NCBI RefSeq assembly: GCF_026965555.1
Contig: NZ_CP114040.1
Location: forward strand, 6,944,001-7,008,000
Reading direction: 5' to 3'
DNA: 64,000 nucleotides
DNA from: Nannocystis punicea
GTDB lineage: Bacteria > Myxococcota_A > Polyangia > Nannocystales > Nannocystaceae
Shown: positions 57,204 to 64,000 of the stretch, in pieces
How positions within the stretch are numbered: position 1 is the first letter of the stretch
Layout: every line of letters begins with the position of its first letter
Translations under genes and position numbers: made by a program
Notes under the pieces: model-generated
Told to the model about the DNA's origin: nothing
The model's database searches: none
Seen by the model: the letters and a program-made list of their open reading frames with translations, nothing else

Positions 57204-57821
57204 ATGCGTCCCCATCGCGCGCTTTTTGCCCTGGTCGCGACTTTCTCGGGTTTTCTCACCGCGGTCGAGTGCGCGCCGCCGCCGACCGAAACGACGCCCA
57301 CGCCCCCGCCCCCCGTCGAACCTGCGCCACCTCCCGAAGCCGTCGAAGCCGCGCCGCCGCCGACGCCCTCCGACGCCCTCGAAGCCCCGCCTCCGCCGAC
57401 ACCCCCTGCCGAACCGGTGCCGACGCCCTCCGCCATCGAGGCCGCGCCGCCTGCTCTGCCCACCCCGGCGTCCGAGCCCTCGACCGAGCTCACCGTGATC
57501 GCCCGACTGGTCGAGCGGCACAGCGCCCCGGGTTGCGGGGTCCTGCACATCAAGCTCGTGATGCGCTACGAGATCCTCGAAGTGGTCGAAGGGACCTATA
57601 CCGGGCGAGACCTGTACGTCGCGCACAGCTGCCCGGAGATGGGCGCGGACCGCTGCCGGGATGTGCCCGGCCAGGCCGTGCGTGGCTTCCGGAACGGCGA
57701 TGTCCACCGAATGCGCGTGCAGCGGCGCAGGTGGGGATCGTACATGGACCTCTTCGCCGACAAGCAGTTGCCGCGATACTACGCCCGCTGCGCCAACCTC
57801 GTCCCGCCCGAATCGCCGTGA
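57204..57821 (+). CDS. Exported protein with Pro-rich stalk
   Basis: The protein has 205 residues. The signal peptide RPHRALFALVATFSGFLTAVEC may end at a lipobox-like Cys. About 75 residues of Pro/Ala/Glu (PPPPVEPAPPPEAVEAAPPP) form an extended spacer. The globular end carries TELTVIARLVERHSAPGCG, LVMRYEILEVVEGTYTGRDLYVAHSCPE and VRGFRNGDVHRMRVQRRRWG. The line 'vmRYeVlev..G...g..vyVaH.Cp' recalls small beta-barrel domains of myxobacterial envelope proteins, but no family is named. Confidence 0.72.
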   Translation: MRPHRALFALVATFSGFLTAVECAPPPTETTPTPPPPVEPAPPPEAVEAAPPPTPSDALEAPPPPTPPAEPVPTPSAIEAAPPALPTPASEPSTELTVIARLVERHSAPGCGVLHIKLVMRYEILEVVEGTYTGRDLYVAHSCPEMGADRCRDVPGQAVRGFRNGDVHRMRVQRRRWGSYMDLFADKQLPRYYARCANLVPPESP

Positions 57822-57923
57822 TCGCGCGGCGGCCCGATCATCACACCCGGCGAAGCACCGGGCACGCCGAGCCCGGCCTCGCGACTTCGGCCGACTCGCA
57901 TCGAGGCGCCCGGCCGTCGCCGC

Positions 57924-58193
57924 TCACCCCGCTTCGAAGCCGACCTCGTCGACGTAGCACCAGAACCACCGCTCGCCCGGCTCGAGCGAGCGCACGATCG
58001 CGTGCTGCGTCTCGTGAAAGTGGGCGGTCGCGTGCTTGTTCTTCGACGAGTCGCAGCAGCCGACCTTGCCGCAGGTCATGCACAGGCGCAGGTGGACCCA
58101 TTCGTCGCCGAGCTTGAGGCACTCCTCGCAGCCGCGGGTGTGCGGGCGGACGTCGTGGATCTGATCGAGGTGGGAACAAATCTCTTTCGCCAT
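57924..58193 (-). CDS. UBP-type zinc-finger protein, 89 residues
   Basis: It is a single zf-UBP domain: ICSHLDQIHDVRPHTRGCEEC, WVHLRLCMTCGKVGCCDSSKN, HATAHFHETQHAIVRSLEPG and WFWCYVDEVGFE. All the expected Cys and His ligands are present. In eukaryotes this finger binds the free C-terminus of ubiquitin. Bacteria lack ubiquitin, so the ligand is unknown. It lies 29 bases after the flavoprotein gene on the same strand, and a UBP finger next to or fused with such flavoproteins is a recurring arrangement, so it is probably its partner. Confidence 0.92.
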   Translation of the reverse strand: MAKEICSHLDQIHDVRPHTRGCEECLKLGDEWVHLRLCMTCGKVGCCDSSKNKHATAHFHETQHAIVRSLEPGERWFWCYVDEVGFEAG

Positions 58194-58222
58194 GATCGAG
58201 CTCCTTCCTGGGATGCACGCGC

Positions 58223-59890
58223 TCATTCGGCCAGCGCGCGGTGGACCATCTGCACGCAGATCGAGCCCTCGCCGACGGCCGAGGCCACGCGCTTCACGTT
58301 CCCCGAGCGGACGTCGCCGACGGCGAACACGTTGGGCAGGCTCGTCTCGAGCAGGTACGGCGCGCGCCGCCACGGGCGCTGGGCCAGCTCCTCGGGCGTC
58401 AGGTCGGGGCCGGTCTTGACGAAGCCGGCCGGGTCGAGCGCCACACAGCCCTCGAGCCACGCGGTGTTGGGGCGCGCGCCGGCCATCGAGAACACGTGGC
58501 GGATCGGCCGCGTCTCGCTCGTCCCGTCCTTGCGGTTGACCCAGCGGACCTGCTCGAGGCTCGTCTCGCCGAGCATCTCGACGATCTCCGTGTACGGCCG
58601 CAGCGTGATCTTCTGGTGCTCCTCGATCCGGCGGATCAGGTAGCGCGACATGCTGTCGGCCAGGCCGCTCGAGCGGACCAGGATGTGCACGTGGCGGACC
58701 GACTCGGCCAGGAACACCGCCGCCTGGCCGGCCGAGTTGCCGCCGCCGACGACGATCACCTCCTCGCCGGAGCACAGCTGCGCCTCCATCTGCGTCGCCC
58801 CGTAGTAGACCCCGTCGCCCTCGAAGCGGTGCAGGTTCGGCAGCCCGAGCCGGCGGTACTCCGCCCCCGTGGCGAGGATGATCGACCGCGCGTGCACCGA
58901 CCCCTGCGCCCCCAGCTCGATCACGTACGGCGTGCGCGAGCAGTCGAGCCGCGCCGCCGACATCGCCACCGCCACGTGGGCGCCGAACTTCTGCGCCTGC
59001 GTCAGCGCGCGGCCGGCCAACGCCTGTCCCGAGATACCTGTCGGAAAGCCCAGGTAGTTCTCGATCTTCGACGACGACCCGGCCTGCCCGCCGGGCGCGT
59101 TGCGCTCGATCACCAGCACGTCGAGCCCCTCCGACGCCGCGTACACGGCGGCCGCCAGCCCGGCCGGGCCGGCGCCGATGACCACCACGTCGCGCACCAC
59201 GCTGCGGTCGACGTCGGCGTTGAAGCCGAGGCAGCGGGCGACCTCCTCGGTGGTCGGGTTGCGCAGCACCACGTTGCCGCGGCAGATGATCACCGGCACC
59301 TCGTCGACCTCGACCTGGAACTGCTCGAGCAGCCCGCAGACGCAGGAGTCGCGCTCGACGTCGATGTACGAGAACGGGTGGCCGTTGCGGGTCAGGAACT
59401 CCTTCAAGCGCAGCGTCGCCGGCGAGTGGACCGAGCCGACCAGGACCGCGTCGCTGGCGTTGTGGGCGATCAGGCTGACGCGGCGGAGGATGAACGCCCG
59501 CATGAGCAGCTCGCCGACCTCGGCCTCGACCTGGACGATGTGACGCAGCCCCTCGCGGTCGATCTCCAGCAGCTCGCCGGGCTCGCCGACCCGCCCGCGC
59601 ACCAGGCTCGGGCGGCCGGACAGCATGTTGATCTCGCCGGTGAACTGGCCCGACTCGTGGATCACCACCGGGTGCTCGACGCCGTCGAAGCCGGGCTGCA
59701 CCACCTCGAGCGTGCCCGACAGGACGATGAAGAAGTTCGTGTTCGTCTCGCCGTGCTCGAACACGACCTCGCCGGCATGCGTCGGCCGGCGCCGGCCGTA
59801 GCGGCACAGCCGGGCCTGCTGCGCCGGCGTGAGCCGCGGGAAGGTCGCCTCGCGCCGCTGCGCCGACGGATCGTTGGGGAGGGTCGTCAT
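58223..59890 (-). CDS. cNMP-binding/thioredoxin-reductase-like flavoprotein lacking CxxC
   Basis: The protein has 555 residues. Residues ~15-140 form a cyclic-nucleotide-binding domain (GEVVFEHGETNTNFFIVLSG, GQFTGEINMLSGRPSLVRGR). A thioredoxin/glutaredoxin-like segment with DSCVCGLLEQF follows (~150-225). The remainder is a thioredoxin-reductase-like FAD/NADPH module: VVVIGAGPAGLAAAVYAASE, APGGQAGSSSKIENYLGFPTG, VIVVGGGNSAGQAAVFL and FAVGDVRSGNVKRVASAVGEG. Where thioredoxin reductase has the redox CATC motif this reads GATQ, so it cannot pass electrons by that route. It may use its own CVC site or another acceptor. A decayed palindrome is in frame near 59025. Control by a cyclic nucleotide is inferred. 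Confidence 0.9.
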   Translation of the reverse strand: MTTLPNDPSAQRREATFPRLTPAQQARLCRYGRRRPTHAGEVVFEHGETNTNFFIVLSGTLEVVQPGFDGVEHPVVIHESGQFTGEINMLSGRPSLVRGRVGEPGELLEIDREGLRHIVQVEAEVGELLMRAFILRRVSLIAHNASDAVLVGSVHSPATLRLKEFLTRNGHPFSYIDVERDSCVCGLLEQFQVEVDEVPVIICRGNVVLRNPTTEEVARCLGFNADVDRSVVRDVVVIGAGPAGLAAAVYAASEGLDVLVIERNAPGGQAGSSSKIENYLGFPTGISGQALAGRALTQAQKFGAHVAVAMSAARLDCSRTPYVIELGAQGSVHARSIILATGAEYRRLGLPNLHRFEGDGVYYGATQMEAQLCSGEEVIVVGGGNSAGQAAVFLAESVRHVHILVRSSGLADSMSRYLIRRIEEHQKITLRPYTEIVEMLGETSLEQVRWVNRKDGTSETRPIRHVFSMAGARPNTAWLEGCVALDPAGFVKTGPDLTPEELAQRPWRRAPYLLETSLPNVFAVGDVRSGNVKRVASAVGEGSICVQMVHRALAE

Positions 59891-60088
59891 GCGTCGCGGA
59901 GTCTACCGCGAACGCGCGCGCTCGCCCGGACCGCGCGCGGTCGTTGCACCCGCACGCCGGACCCGACTTTGGTCGGGCCGCCGCGCCCGGCCCGCGACCG
60001 GGCGCATCGCCGATTCAGCGGCCTGCGCCGGCCTGCGCGGCCGGTGGTTGAAAGCCCCCGCTCCCCGCACTAGCCTGCCGGCGCCCGC

Positions 60089-60928
60089 ATGAAGCTCTGG
60101 GCCCTCAGCGATCTCCACGTCGGTCACCGACGCAACCGCGAGCTCCTCGCCGACCTGTCCCCACGGACAGGTGACTGGCTGATCGTCGGCGGCGACGTCG
60201 GCGAGACCGGCGATCACCTGCAGTGGGCCTTCGACCTGCTGCAGCCCCGCTTCGCGCGGCTGTTGTGGGTGCCCGGCAACCACGAGCTGTGGACCTCCGA
60301 GGAGCGAGGCGTCCGCCTCGGCGGCGCCGACAAGCTGGCCGCGCTGTGCGAGCTGTGCCGCGCGCGCGGCGTCGTCAGCGTCGACGATCCGTGGCCGGTG
60401 TGGCCAGGAGACGGCGGCCCGCACACCCTCGCGCTGCTCGCCCTCCTCTACGACTACACCTTCGCCCCTGCCGGCCTCGATCGCGCGGGCGCGATCGCCT
60501 GGGCCGCCGACGACGGCGTCGTCGCCGCCGACGAGTCGCGCCTCGATCCGCACCCGTTCGCCGACATCGTCGCCTGGTCCGCCGACCGCGTGCGCGCCGC
60601 CGCGGCGCGCCTCGATCGCGAGCGGGCGCACCCGAAGATCCTCGTCAACCACTGGCCGCTGCGCGACGACTTGATCTTCATCCCCCGCGTGCCGCGGTAC
60701 CGCCCGTGGTGCGGCACGCGAGCGACCCACGACTGGCACCGCCGTTACGACGCGCGCGTGGTCGTCAGCGGGCACCTTCACACGCGGCGCACCGACTGGA
60801 TCGACGGCGTGCGCTTCGAGGAGGCCTCGCTCGGTTATCCGCGCGAGCAACGGCCCGGCATGACCGCCGACGCCTACCTGCGCCAGATCTTGCCGGAGCC
60901 GACGGCTTGCACTACCGCGCAGCGGTGA
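60089..60928 (+). CDS. Metallophosphoesterase
   Basis: The protein has 279 residues with the five metal-binding blocks of calcineurin-like phosphoesterases: SDLHVGH, GGDVGE, PGNHELW, VNHWPL and SGHLHTRR. The two-metal site is complete. The substrate is unknown; close relatives are often annotated as phosphohydrolases of the YkuE or Icc type. An exact palindrome at 60154-60171 is read in frame as DLSPRTGDW, between strand 1 and the GGD motif, so even the catalytic core tolerates an insertion. Confidence 0.92.
   Translation: MKLWALSDLHVGHRRNRELLADLSPRTGDWLIVGGDVGETGDHLQWAFDLLQPRFARLLWVPGNHELWTSEERGVRLGGADKLAALCELCRARGVVSVDDPWPVWPGDGGPHTLALLALLYDYTFAPAGLDRAGAIAWAADDGVVAADESRLDPHPFADIVAWSADRVRAAAARLDRERAHPKILVNHWPLRDDLIFIPRVPRYRPWCGTRATHDWHRRYDARVVVSGHLHTRRTDWIDGVRFEEASLGYPREQRPGMTADAYLRQILPEPTACTTAQR
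60154..60171. repeat. Dispersed palindrome TGTCC-CCAC-GGACA, in-frame copy
   Basis: CCTGTCC-CCAC-GGACAGG lies within the metallophosphoesterase gene and adds LSPRTG without breaking the frame. Compare LSPGTE in the glutathione transferase: the same repeat phase gives almost the same peptide. Confidence 0.85.
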
Positions 60929-61016
60929 AACACGTCGCGACGCGGACGAGCGCCCGCAACCCGGCGCGCTCGCGCGAGCGTTGCCGCGGCCGCGCGGCGC
61001 GGGGTATCCTGCGCGC

Positions 61017-61430
61017 ATGAGCCAGGCCGAGGTCTACGCCGAGTTCTTGCGCGCCGAGGGCTTCCGGCCCATCGTCGACGACGCCGGCGACCTCGTGTTC
61101 AAGTGCGAGGGTCGCTACTACTGCGTCACCGTCGACGACGACGACCCGCTGTACTTCCGCCTCGTGTTCCCCAACTTCTGGGGCCTCGAGAGCGAGGCGG
61201 AGCGCCACTGGGCGCGGATCGCCGCCGCCGAGGTGACTGCCGAGTTTAAGGTCGTCAAGCTCTACCCGCAGCACGACGACATGCAGGCCGCCACCGAGCT
61301 GTTCCTCGCCGCCGAGGGCGACTTCCGCCTGGTGTTCGAGCGCTGCATCGCCGCCCTCCAGGGCGCCGTCCGCCGCTTCTGCGAGCTGATGGAGCGCGGC
61401 CCCAGGCTGCGCCTGGTCGAAGAGACATAA
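61017..61430 (+). CDS. YbjN-like small protein
   Basis: The protein has 137 residues from the ATG before SQAEVYAEFL. The pattern FLRAEGFRPIVDDAGDLVFK, YYCVTVDDDDPLYFRLVFPNFW, HWARIAAAEVTAEFKVVKLYP, then FLAAEGDFRLVFERCIAALQGAV matches the YbjN/type III chaperone-like fold. Family members are thought to bind other proteins in motility, stress or secretion. The partner is unknown. Confidence 0.75.
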   Translation: MSQAEVYAEFLRAEGFRPIVDDAGDLVFKCEGRYYCVTVDDDDPLYFRLVFPNFWGLESEAERHWARIAAAEVTAEFKVVKLYPQHDDMQAATELFLAAEGDFRLVFERCIAALQGAVRRFCELMERGPRLRLVEET

Positions 61431-61587
61431 CGCATCCCGCCGCGCCGGCGTGTCCCTGCCGCGCCGCGCCGCCGTCCTCGCAACGCTCACCTCTTCGCCG
61501 GCCGCGAGCGCCTGCCCGCCGGCTCGCCCACGCCCCCCCGCACCCTGGCGCGCGCAGCTCCGCGTCCTGGTACCCTCGGCGCCACCC

Positions 61588-62319
61588 GTGACGCTCTTCG
61601 ATCGCCTCCGCCGCCTCCGCGACGACCGCCGCTGGCGCCAGCAGTACCCCGACTTCGAACCTGGCTTTCGGGCCATCCACGACCGGGCCCGGCCGTACAC
61701 CATGACCTCGACCGAGCGGATGTACGCGCTCTACCAGGCCGTGCGTCACGTCCACCGGGCCGGCATCGCCGGCGCCTTCGTCGAGTGCGGCGTGTGGAAG
61801 GGCGGCAGCGCCATGGTCGCCGCGCTGACCTTCCAGGAGCTCGGCGAGCGCGCGCGCGACCTCTACCTGTTCGACACCTACGAGGGCATGAGCGAGCCGA
61901 CCGCGCGCGACGTCTCGTACAAGGACCAGGCCCCGCTCGGCGAGTGGGACAAGATCAAGGGCACCGACCACAAGGTCTTCTGCGCCAACAGCCTCGCCGA
62001 CGCCACCGCCAGCCTCGCCACCACCGGCTACCCGCGCGAGCGCCTGCACTTCGTCAAGGGCAAGGTCGAGGACACCATCCCCGCCACCCTCCCCGACGCG
62101 ATCGCCATCCTCCGCCTCGACACCGACTGGTTCGAGTCCACCCGCCACGAGCTCGTCCACCTCTACCCCCGCCTCGCCCCCGGCGGCGTCCTCATCGTCG
62201 ACGACTACGGCCACTGGCGCGGCGCCCGCGAGGCCGTCGACGGCTACTTCGCCGAGCACGGCGGCGCCCCGCTGCTCCACCGCATCGACTACACCGGCCG
62301 GATCGCCGTCAAGCCGTGA
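61588..62319 (+). CDS. TylF/MycF-type O-methyltransferase family protein
   Basis: The protein has 243 residues from the GTG before TLFDRLRRL; upstream in-frame codons are Pro/Ala filler. Family motifs are YTMTSTERMYALYQAVRHV, GAFVECGVWKGGSAM (SAM-binding), LYLFDTYEGMSEPT, LHFVKGKVEDTIP, LRLDTDWFESTRHEL and GGVLIVDDYGHWRGA (metal-binding Asp-Asp). TylF and MycF methylate sugar hydroxyls of macrolides with Mg2+. Here no biosynthetic cluster is near, so a surface-glycan or natural-product role is open. Its TGA is the first base triplet of a tandem 14-bp repeat. Confidence 0.88.
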   Translation: MTLFDRLRRLRDDRRWRQQYPDFEPGFRAIHDRARPYTMTSTERMYALYQAVRHVHRAGIAGAFVECGVWKGGSAMVAALTFQELGERARDLYLFDTYEGMSEPTARDVSYKDQAPLGEWDKIKGTDHKVFCANSLADATASLATTGYPRERLHFVKGKVEDTIPATLPDAIAILRLDTDWFESTRHELVHLYPRLAPGGVLIVDDYGHWRGAREAVDGYFAEHGGAPLLHRIDYTGRIAVKP

Positions 62320-62372
62320 CGACATGGCCCTGACGACATGTCCGTGACGACATGTCCGTGACGACATGCCGC
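62317..62372 (+). repeat. Four tandem 14-bp repeats starting at the stop codon
   Basis: Units TGACGACATGGCCC, TGACGACATGTCCG (twice) and TGACGACATGCCGC begin at 62317, 62331, 62345 and 62359. The first TGA is the methyltransferase stop. GACATGTCC is the core of the dispersed palindrome, so this looks like a local expansion of a half-site. A further GGCCATGTCC follows at 62377. Confidence 0.85.
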
Positions 62373-62456
62373 GGCGGCCATGTCCGATCGAGCCCGGGCC
62401 GCGGGGCCGGGGTCCCCGGTGGAGAACGTCGGCCCCGCCGACCGCAAGCGGCCTGC

Positions 62457-63068
62457 TCATGGGTGAGTGATGGTCATGCTGCCGCTCTTGGACTCGAAGA
62501 GGTCGCCGACGGCCTCGTCGAACTCGAGCGGGACACCGTCGATCGTCACCATCACCGTGATGTTCGCCTGTCGGAACTTGCCGTGGGTCTGCATGCGGAT
62601 GATCGTGCCGCCGGAGTCGAACATGGTCTTGAACCGGTCGGGCAGGATGTCGCCGACGCCTGTCCACTCGACGGAGATCTGAACCTCCACCGGCTCGCTC
62701 ACGCCGCCGCCGAACCGCTGCGCCTCGAACGTAATCGCGGCTGCGGCCCCGTCGAGCGACATCGAAAACCCCTCCACGGGCAATGACGCATTGCCGTCGA
62801 TCTGGATGCCAGTGCACTGATTTTCGACGTGAATCTGGGCGACGAGGAAGGAGCCGTCGCTCGCGCCTTCACCGGGCACCTGCGTCCGGTTCTCGAAGGC
62901 GTTGAAGAGAAATGAGCGGGCCTCGCACTCGTCGTCGCCGACCCCGTCCGAATGAGCCAGACCGTCCCGGAAATGAAATACCTCCTTCTCGGGAGGGGCC
63001 GCCGTGGCGACACTCGCCGCGCCCGCGATTGCGAGCGCATTCGCCAGAATCATGATTGTCTTCTTCAT
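62457..63068 (-). CDS. Secreted protein of unknown function
   Basis: The protein has 203 residues. AGGAG six bases before the ATG and a classical signal peptide (KKTIMILANALAIAGAASVATA) fix the start. The mature part is acidic and beta-rich: EVFHFRDGLAHSDGVGDDECEARS, GSFLVAQIHVENQCTGIQIDG, EPVEVQISVEWTGVGDIL, and KFRQANITVMVTIDGVPLEF. Two cysteines may pair. It looks like a small jelly-roll; no family was recognised. Confidence 0.78.
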   Translation of the reverse strand: MKKTIMILANALAIAGAASVATAAPPEKEVFHFRDGLAHSDGVGDDECEARSFLFNAFENRTQVPGEGASDGSFLVAQIHVENQCTGIQIDGNASLPVEGFSMSLDGAAAAITFEAQRFGGGVSEPVEVQISVEWTGVGDILPDRFKTMFDSGGTIIRMQTHGKFRQANITVMVTIDGVPLEFDEAVGDLFESKSGSMTITHP

Positions 63069-63334
63069 GGCTTCTCCTGGCGACCGTTCTGACCCGGGCC
63101 GATCGAACCACGTGTGCGTCCCGCCACGAGTGTTTCGTGGCTGGTGTCCTCCTGCTCCCAATCGCCATACCTACGGCGATGCGGGCTGCACCGGGAGGGA
63201 ACGACCTGCCCGCGCATTCTCCGCGCAGGCGCTCAGCCGCTCAAGGCCCGGACATCCCGCCTGCACGTCCGCTCACCGCCGGCAAATCCAGGCCAGCACA
63301 ACGGAGGCGCCATGATGGACCTGCGGCGTCGCGC

Positions 63335-63547
63335 TCACCGCCGCCAGCGCAGCTGCAGCTCGAGCTCTTCCTCGTCGCCGGAGACCTCGTGCTCGATCGA
63401 CAGCGCCGCGTCGCGCGGCACGCCGAAGCGGGCCCCCGCCACCTGGATTCGGAACGTCTCGCCGCGCTCGATCGCGTCCGCCAGGCGGCGCAGGGTCTCG
63501 ACGAAGGACTCGGGGCTGCAATTGCGTTCGACGTCGCGGTCGGGCAT
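63335..63547 (-). CDS. Amphi-Trp domain protein, 70 residues
   Basis: The ATG before PDRDVERNCS is used. The product is small and acidic, with ESFVETLRRLADAIERGETFRIQVAGARF followed by VPRDAALSIEHEVSGDEEELELQLRW. The regular helix plus two amphipathic strands and the closing Trp match the amphi-Trp domain, whose function is unknown. It resembles stand-alone copies found in archaea and myxobacteria. Confidence 0.75.
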   Translation of the reverse strand: MPDRDVERNCSPESFVETLRRLADAIERGETFRIQVAGARFGVPRDAALSIEHEVSGDEEELELQLRWRR

Positions 63548-63830
63548 CCCCGCCACCTTAGACCATCTCGCGGCCGCGATGACACCGCCCGCGCCCAACC
63601 GCCCACGCCTCCACGTGACGAATCACTGCCGACCGCCGGACCAGCTCCGAGGCCGTCCAGCCATAAAAACAGGTCGACCGCGCCAGTCGGCCGTGAACGA
63701 CGGATGTTCGCTGGCCTTCGGGATCCCTTCGGAGCCCGGTCGACGCAGCGGGTGGAAGCGTGACGGCTCGCCGGCCGAGCCGGCGGCGTACCGTCGAGCC
63801 CTCGCGTCCGCGCCCCGCTATCATGGAGCG
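63548..63830. other. Divergent spacer
   Basis: About 283 bases between the amphi-Trp gene (minus) and the truncated gene at the window end (plus). No gene or repeat is supported; both promoters should be here. Confidence 0.4.
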
Positions 63831-64000
63831 GTGGGACGCTTCGCCGTGGCTCTGACCGCCGCTCTTGCGACGACGCTCGTGCTCGGCGCCGCATCGACGT
63901 CCGCGGCCCCCGCGACCGCGCCTGGGCCTGCGACCGAGGGGGCTCCGCTCGCCGCCCGCCGCGAGACGATCGCCGCCCTCGTGGCCAGGCTCGGCGACGG
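63831..64000 (+). CDS. Exported protein, 3' end beyond the window
   Basis: A GTG preceded by GGAG opens a frame with a signal peptide: GRFAVALTAALATTLVLGA, cut after STSAA. A Pro/Ala-rich start of the mature part follows (PATAPGPATEGAPLAARRE), then ETIAALVARLGDG, where the window stops. An ATG at 63823 is out of frame and soon closes. Only ~56 residues are visible, so nothing can be said of function. Confidence 0.6.
   Translation, partial: MGRFAVALTAALATTLVLGAASTSAAPATAPGPATEGAPLAARRETIAALVARLGD

Noticed and set aside
8271..60171. TGTCC-N4-GGACA as a regulator binding site (for example a LexA-like operator)
   Set aside because: Copies are missing from divergent promoter regions and common after stop codons and within genes, the opposite of an operator pattern.
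62317..62372. The 14-bp repeats as a CRISPR or replication-origin iteron array
   Set aside because: There are no spacers and only four units, no replication gene is near, and the core belongs to the dispersed palindrome.
1..64000. tRNA or rRNA genes, prophage or insertion sequences
   Set aside because: I saw no CCA-ended cloverleaf candidates, no rRNA-like segments, and no transposase, integrase or terminase motifs on reading both strands.

Overview
This window comes from a very GC-rich bacterial chromosome. The features point to a myxobacterium (Myxococcota), and my best guess is the Nannocystaceae. The evidence is a MYXO-CTERM-type sorting tail (frameshifted here), many Cys-rich lipoproteins on Thr/Ser stalks, an FHA protein, a Hanks-type kinase, a RsbR-like STAS protein, an ECF42 sigma factor and a metazoan-like RING finger. 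The family assignment is inference; no rRNA, tRNA, phage or insertion sequence was seen. Genes are dense, and coupled pairs repeatedly share a 4-base GTGA overlap (GTG start over TGA stop).

Layout. 1-9.5 kb: the end of a secreted esterase, an unknown protein, an ECF42 sigma factor, a STAS/sensor pair, then nitronate monooxygenase, luciferase-like monooxygenase and glutathione transferase genes. 10-17.6 kb: a Tat-exported epimerase, a large RING-TerD-like protein, a Dph6-like PP-loop ATPase, and a COQ4 homologue divergent from a TetR regulator with a shared operator-like repeat. 17.8-25.4 kb: a surface and secreted set made of a Thr-stalk lipoprotein, an elicitor-type transglutaminase lipoprotein, a secreted tetrapeptide-repeat protein, a frameshifted MYXO-CTERM gene and a PI-PLC-like protein. 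25.8-33.1 kb: a radical SAM locus. A B12-binding double radical SAM protein with a 66-residue zinc ribbon diverges from a second radical SAM gene. The latter is followed by three 68-bp tandem repeats that can be read as chained mini-genes ending at the start codon of a TPR gene. 33.5-40.6 kb: lipoproteins, an S9 peptidase, a methyltransferase and FolB.

40.8-55 kb is the most striking block. A five-gene MoxR-vWA operon on the minus strand holds two unknown proteins, the AAA+ ATPase, the vWA protein and a HEAT/TPR protein. It sits back to back with an FHA protein, a TPR-kinase, and a STAND-like NTPase coupled to a TPR protein whose N-terminus looks like an inactive STAND module. This resembles the NTP-dependent conflict (defence) systems described for multicellular bacteria. 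55-64 kb holds lipoproteins, a three-repeat beta-trefoil lectin candidate, a cNMP-domain/thioredoxin-reductase-like flavoprotein with a UBP zinc finger, a metallophosphoesterase, a YbjN-like protein, a TylF-type methyltransferase and small proteins.

Over everything lies a dispersed palindrome, TGTCC-N4-GGACA. There are 18 exact copies and many degenerate ones, and rough chance expectation is far below one. Between genes the copies lie 3' of genes and are absent from divergent promoter regions, as expected for terminators. Inside genes they are read in frame and add short linkers, most clearly in the radical SAM protein at 28.5-30.7 kb.
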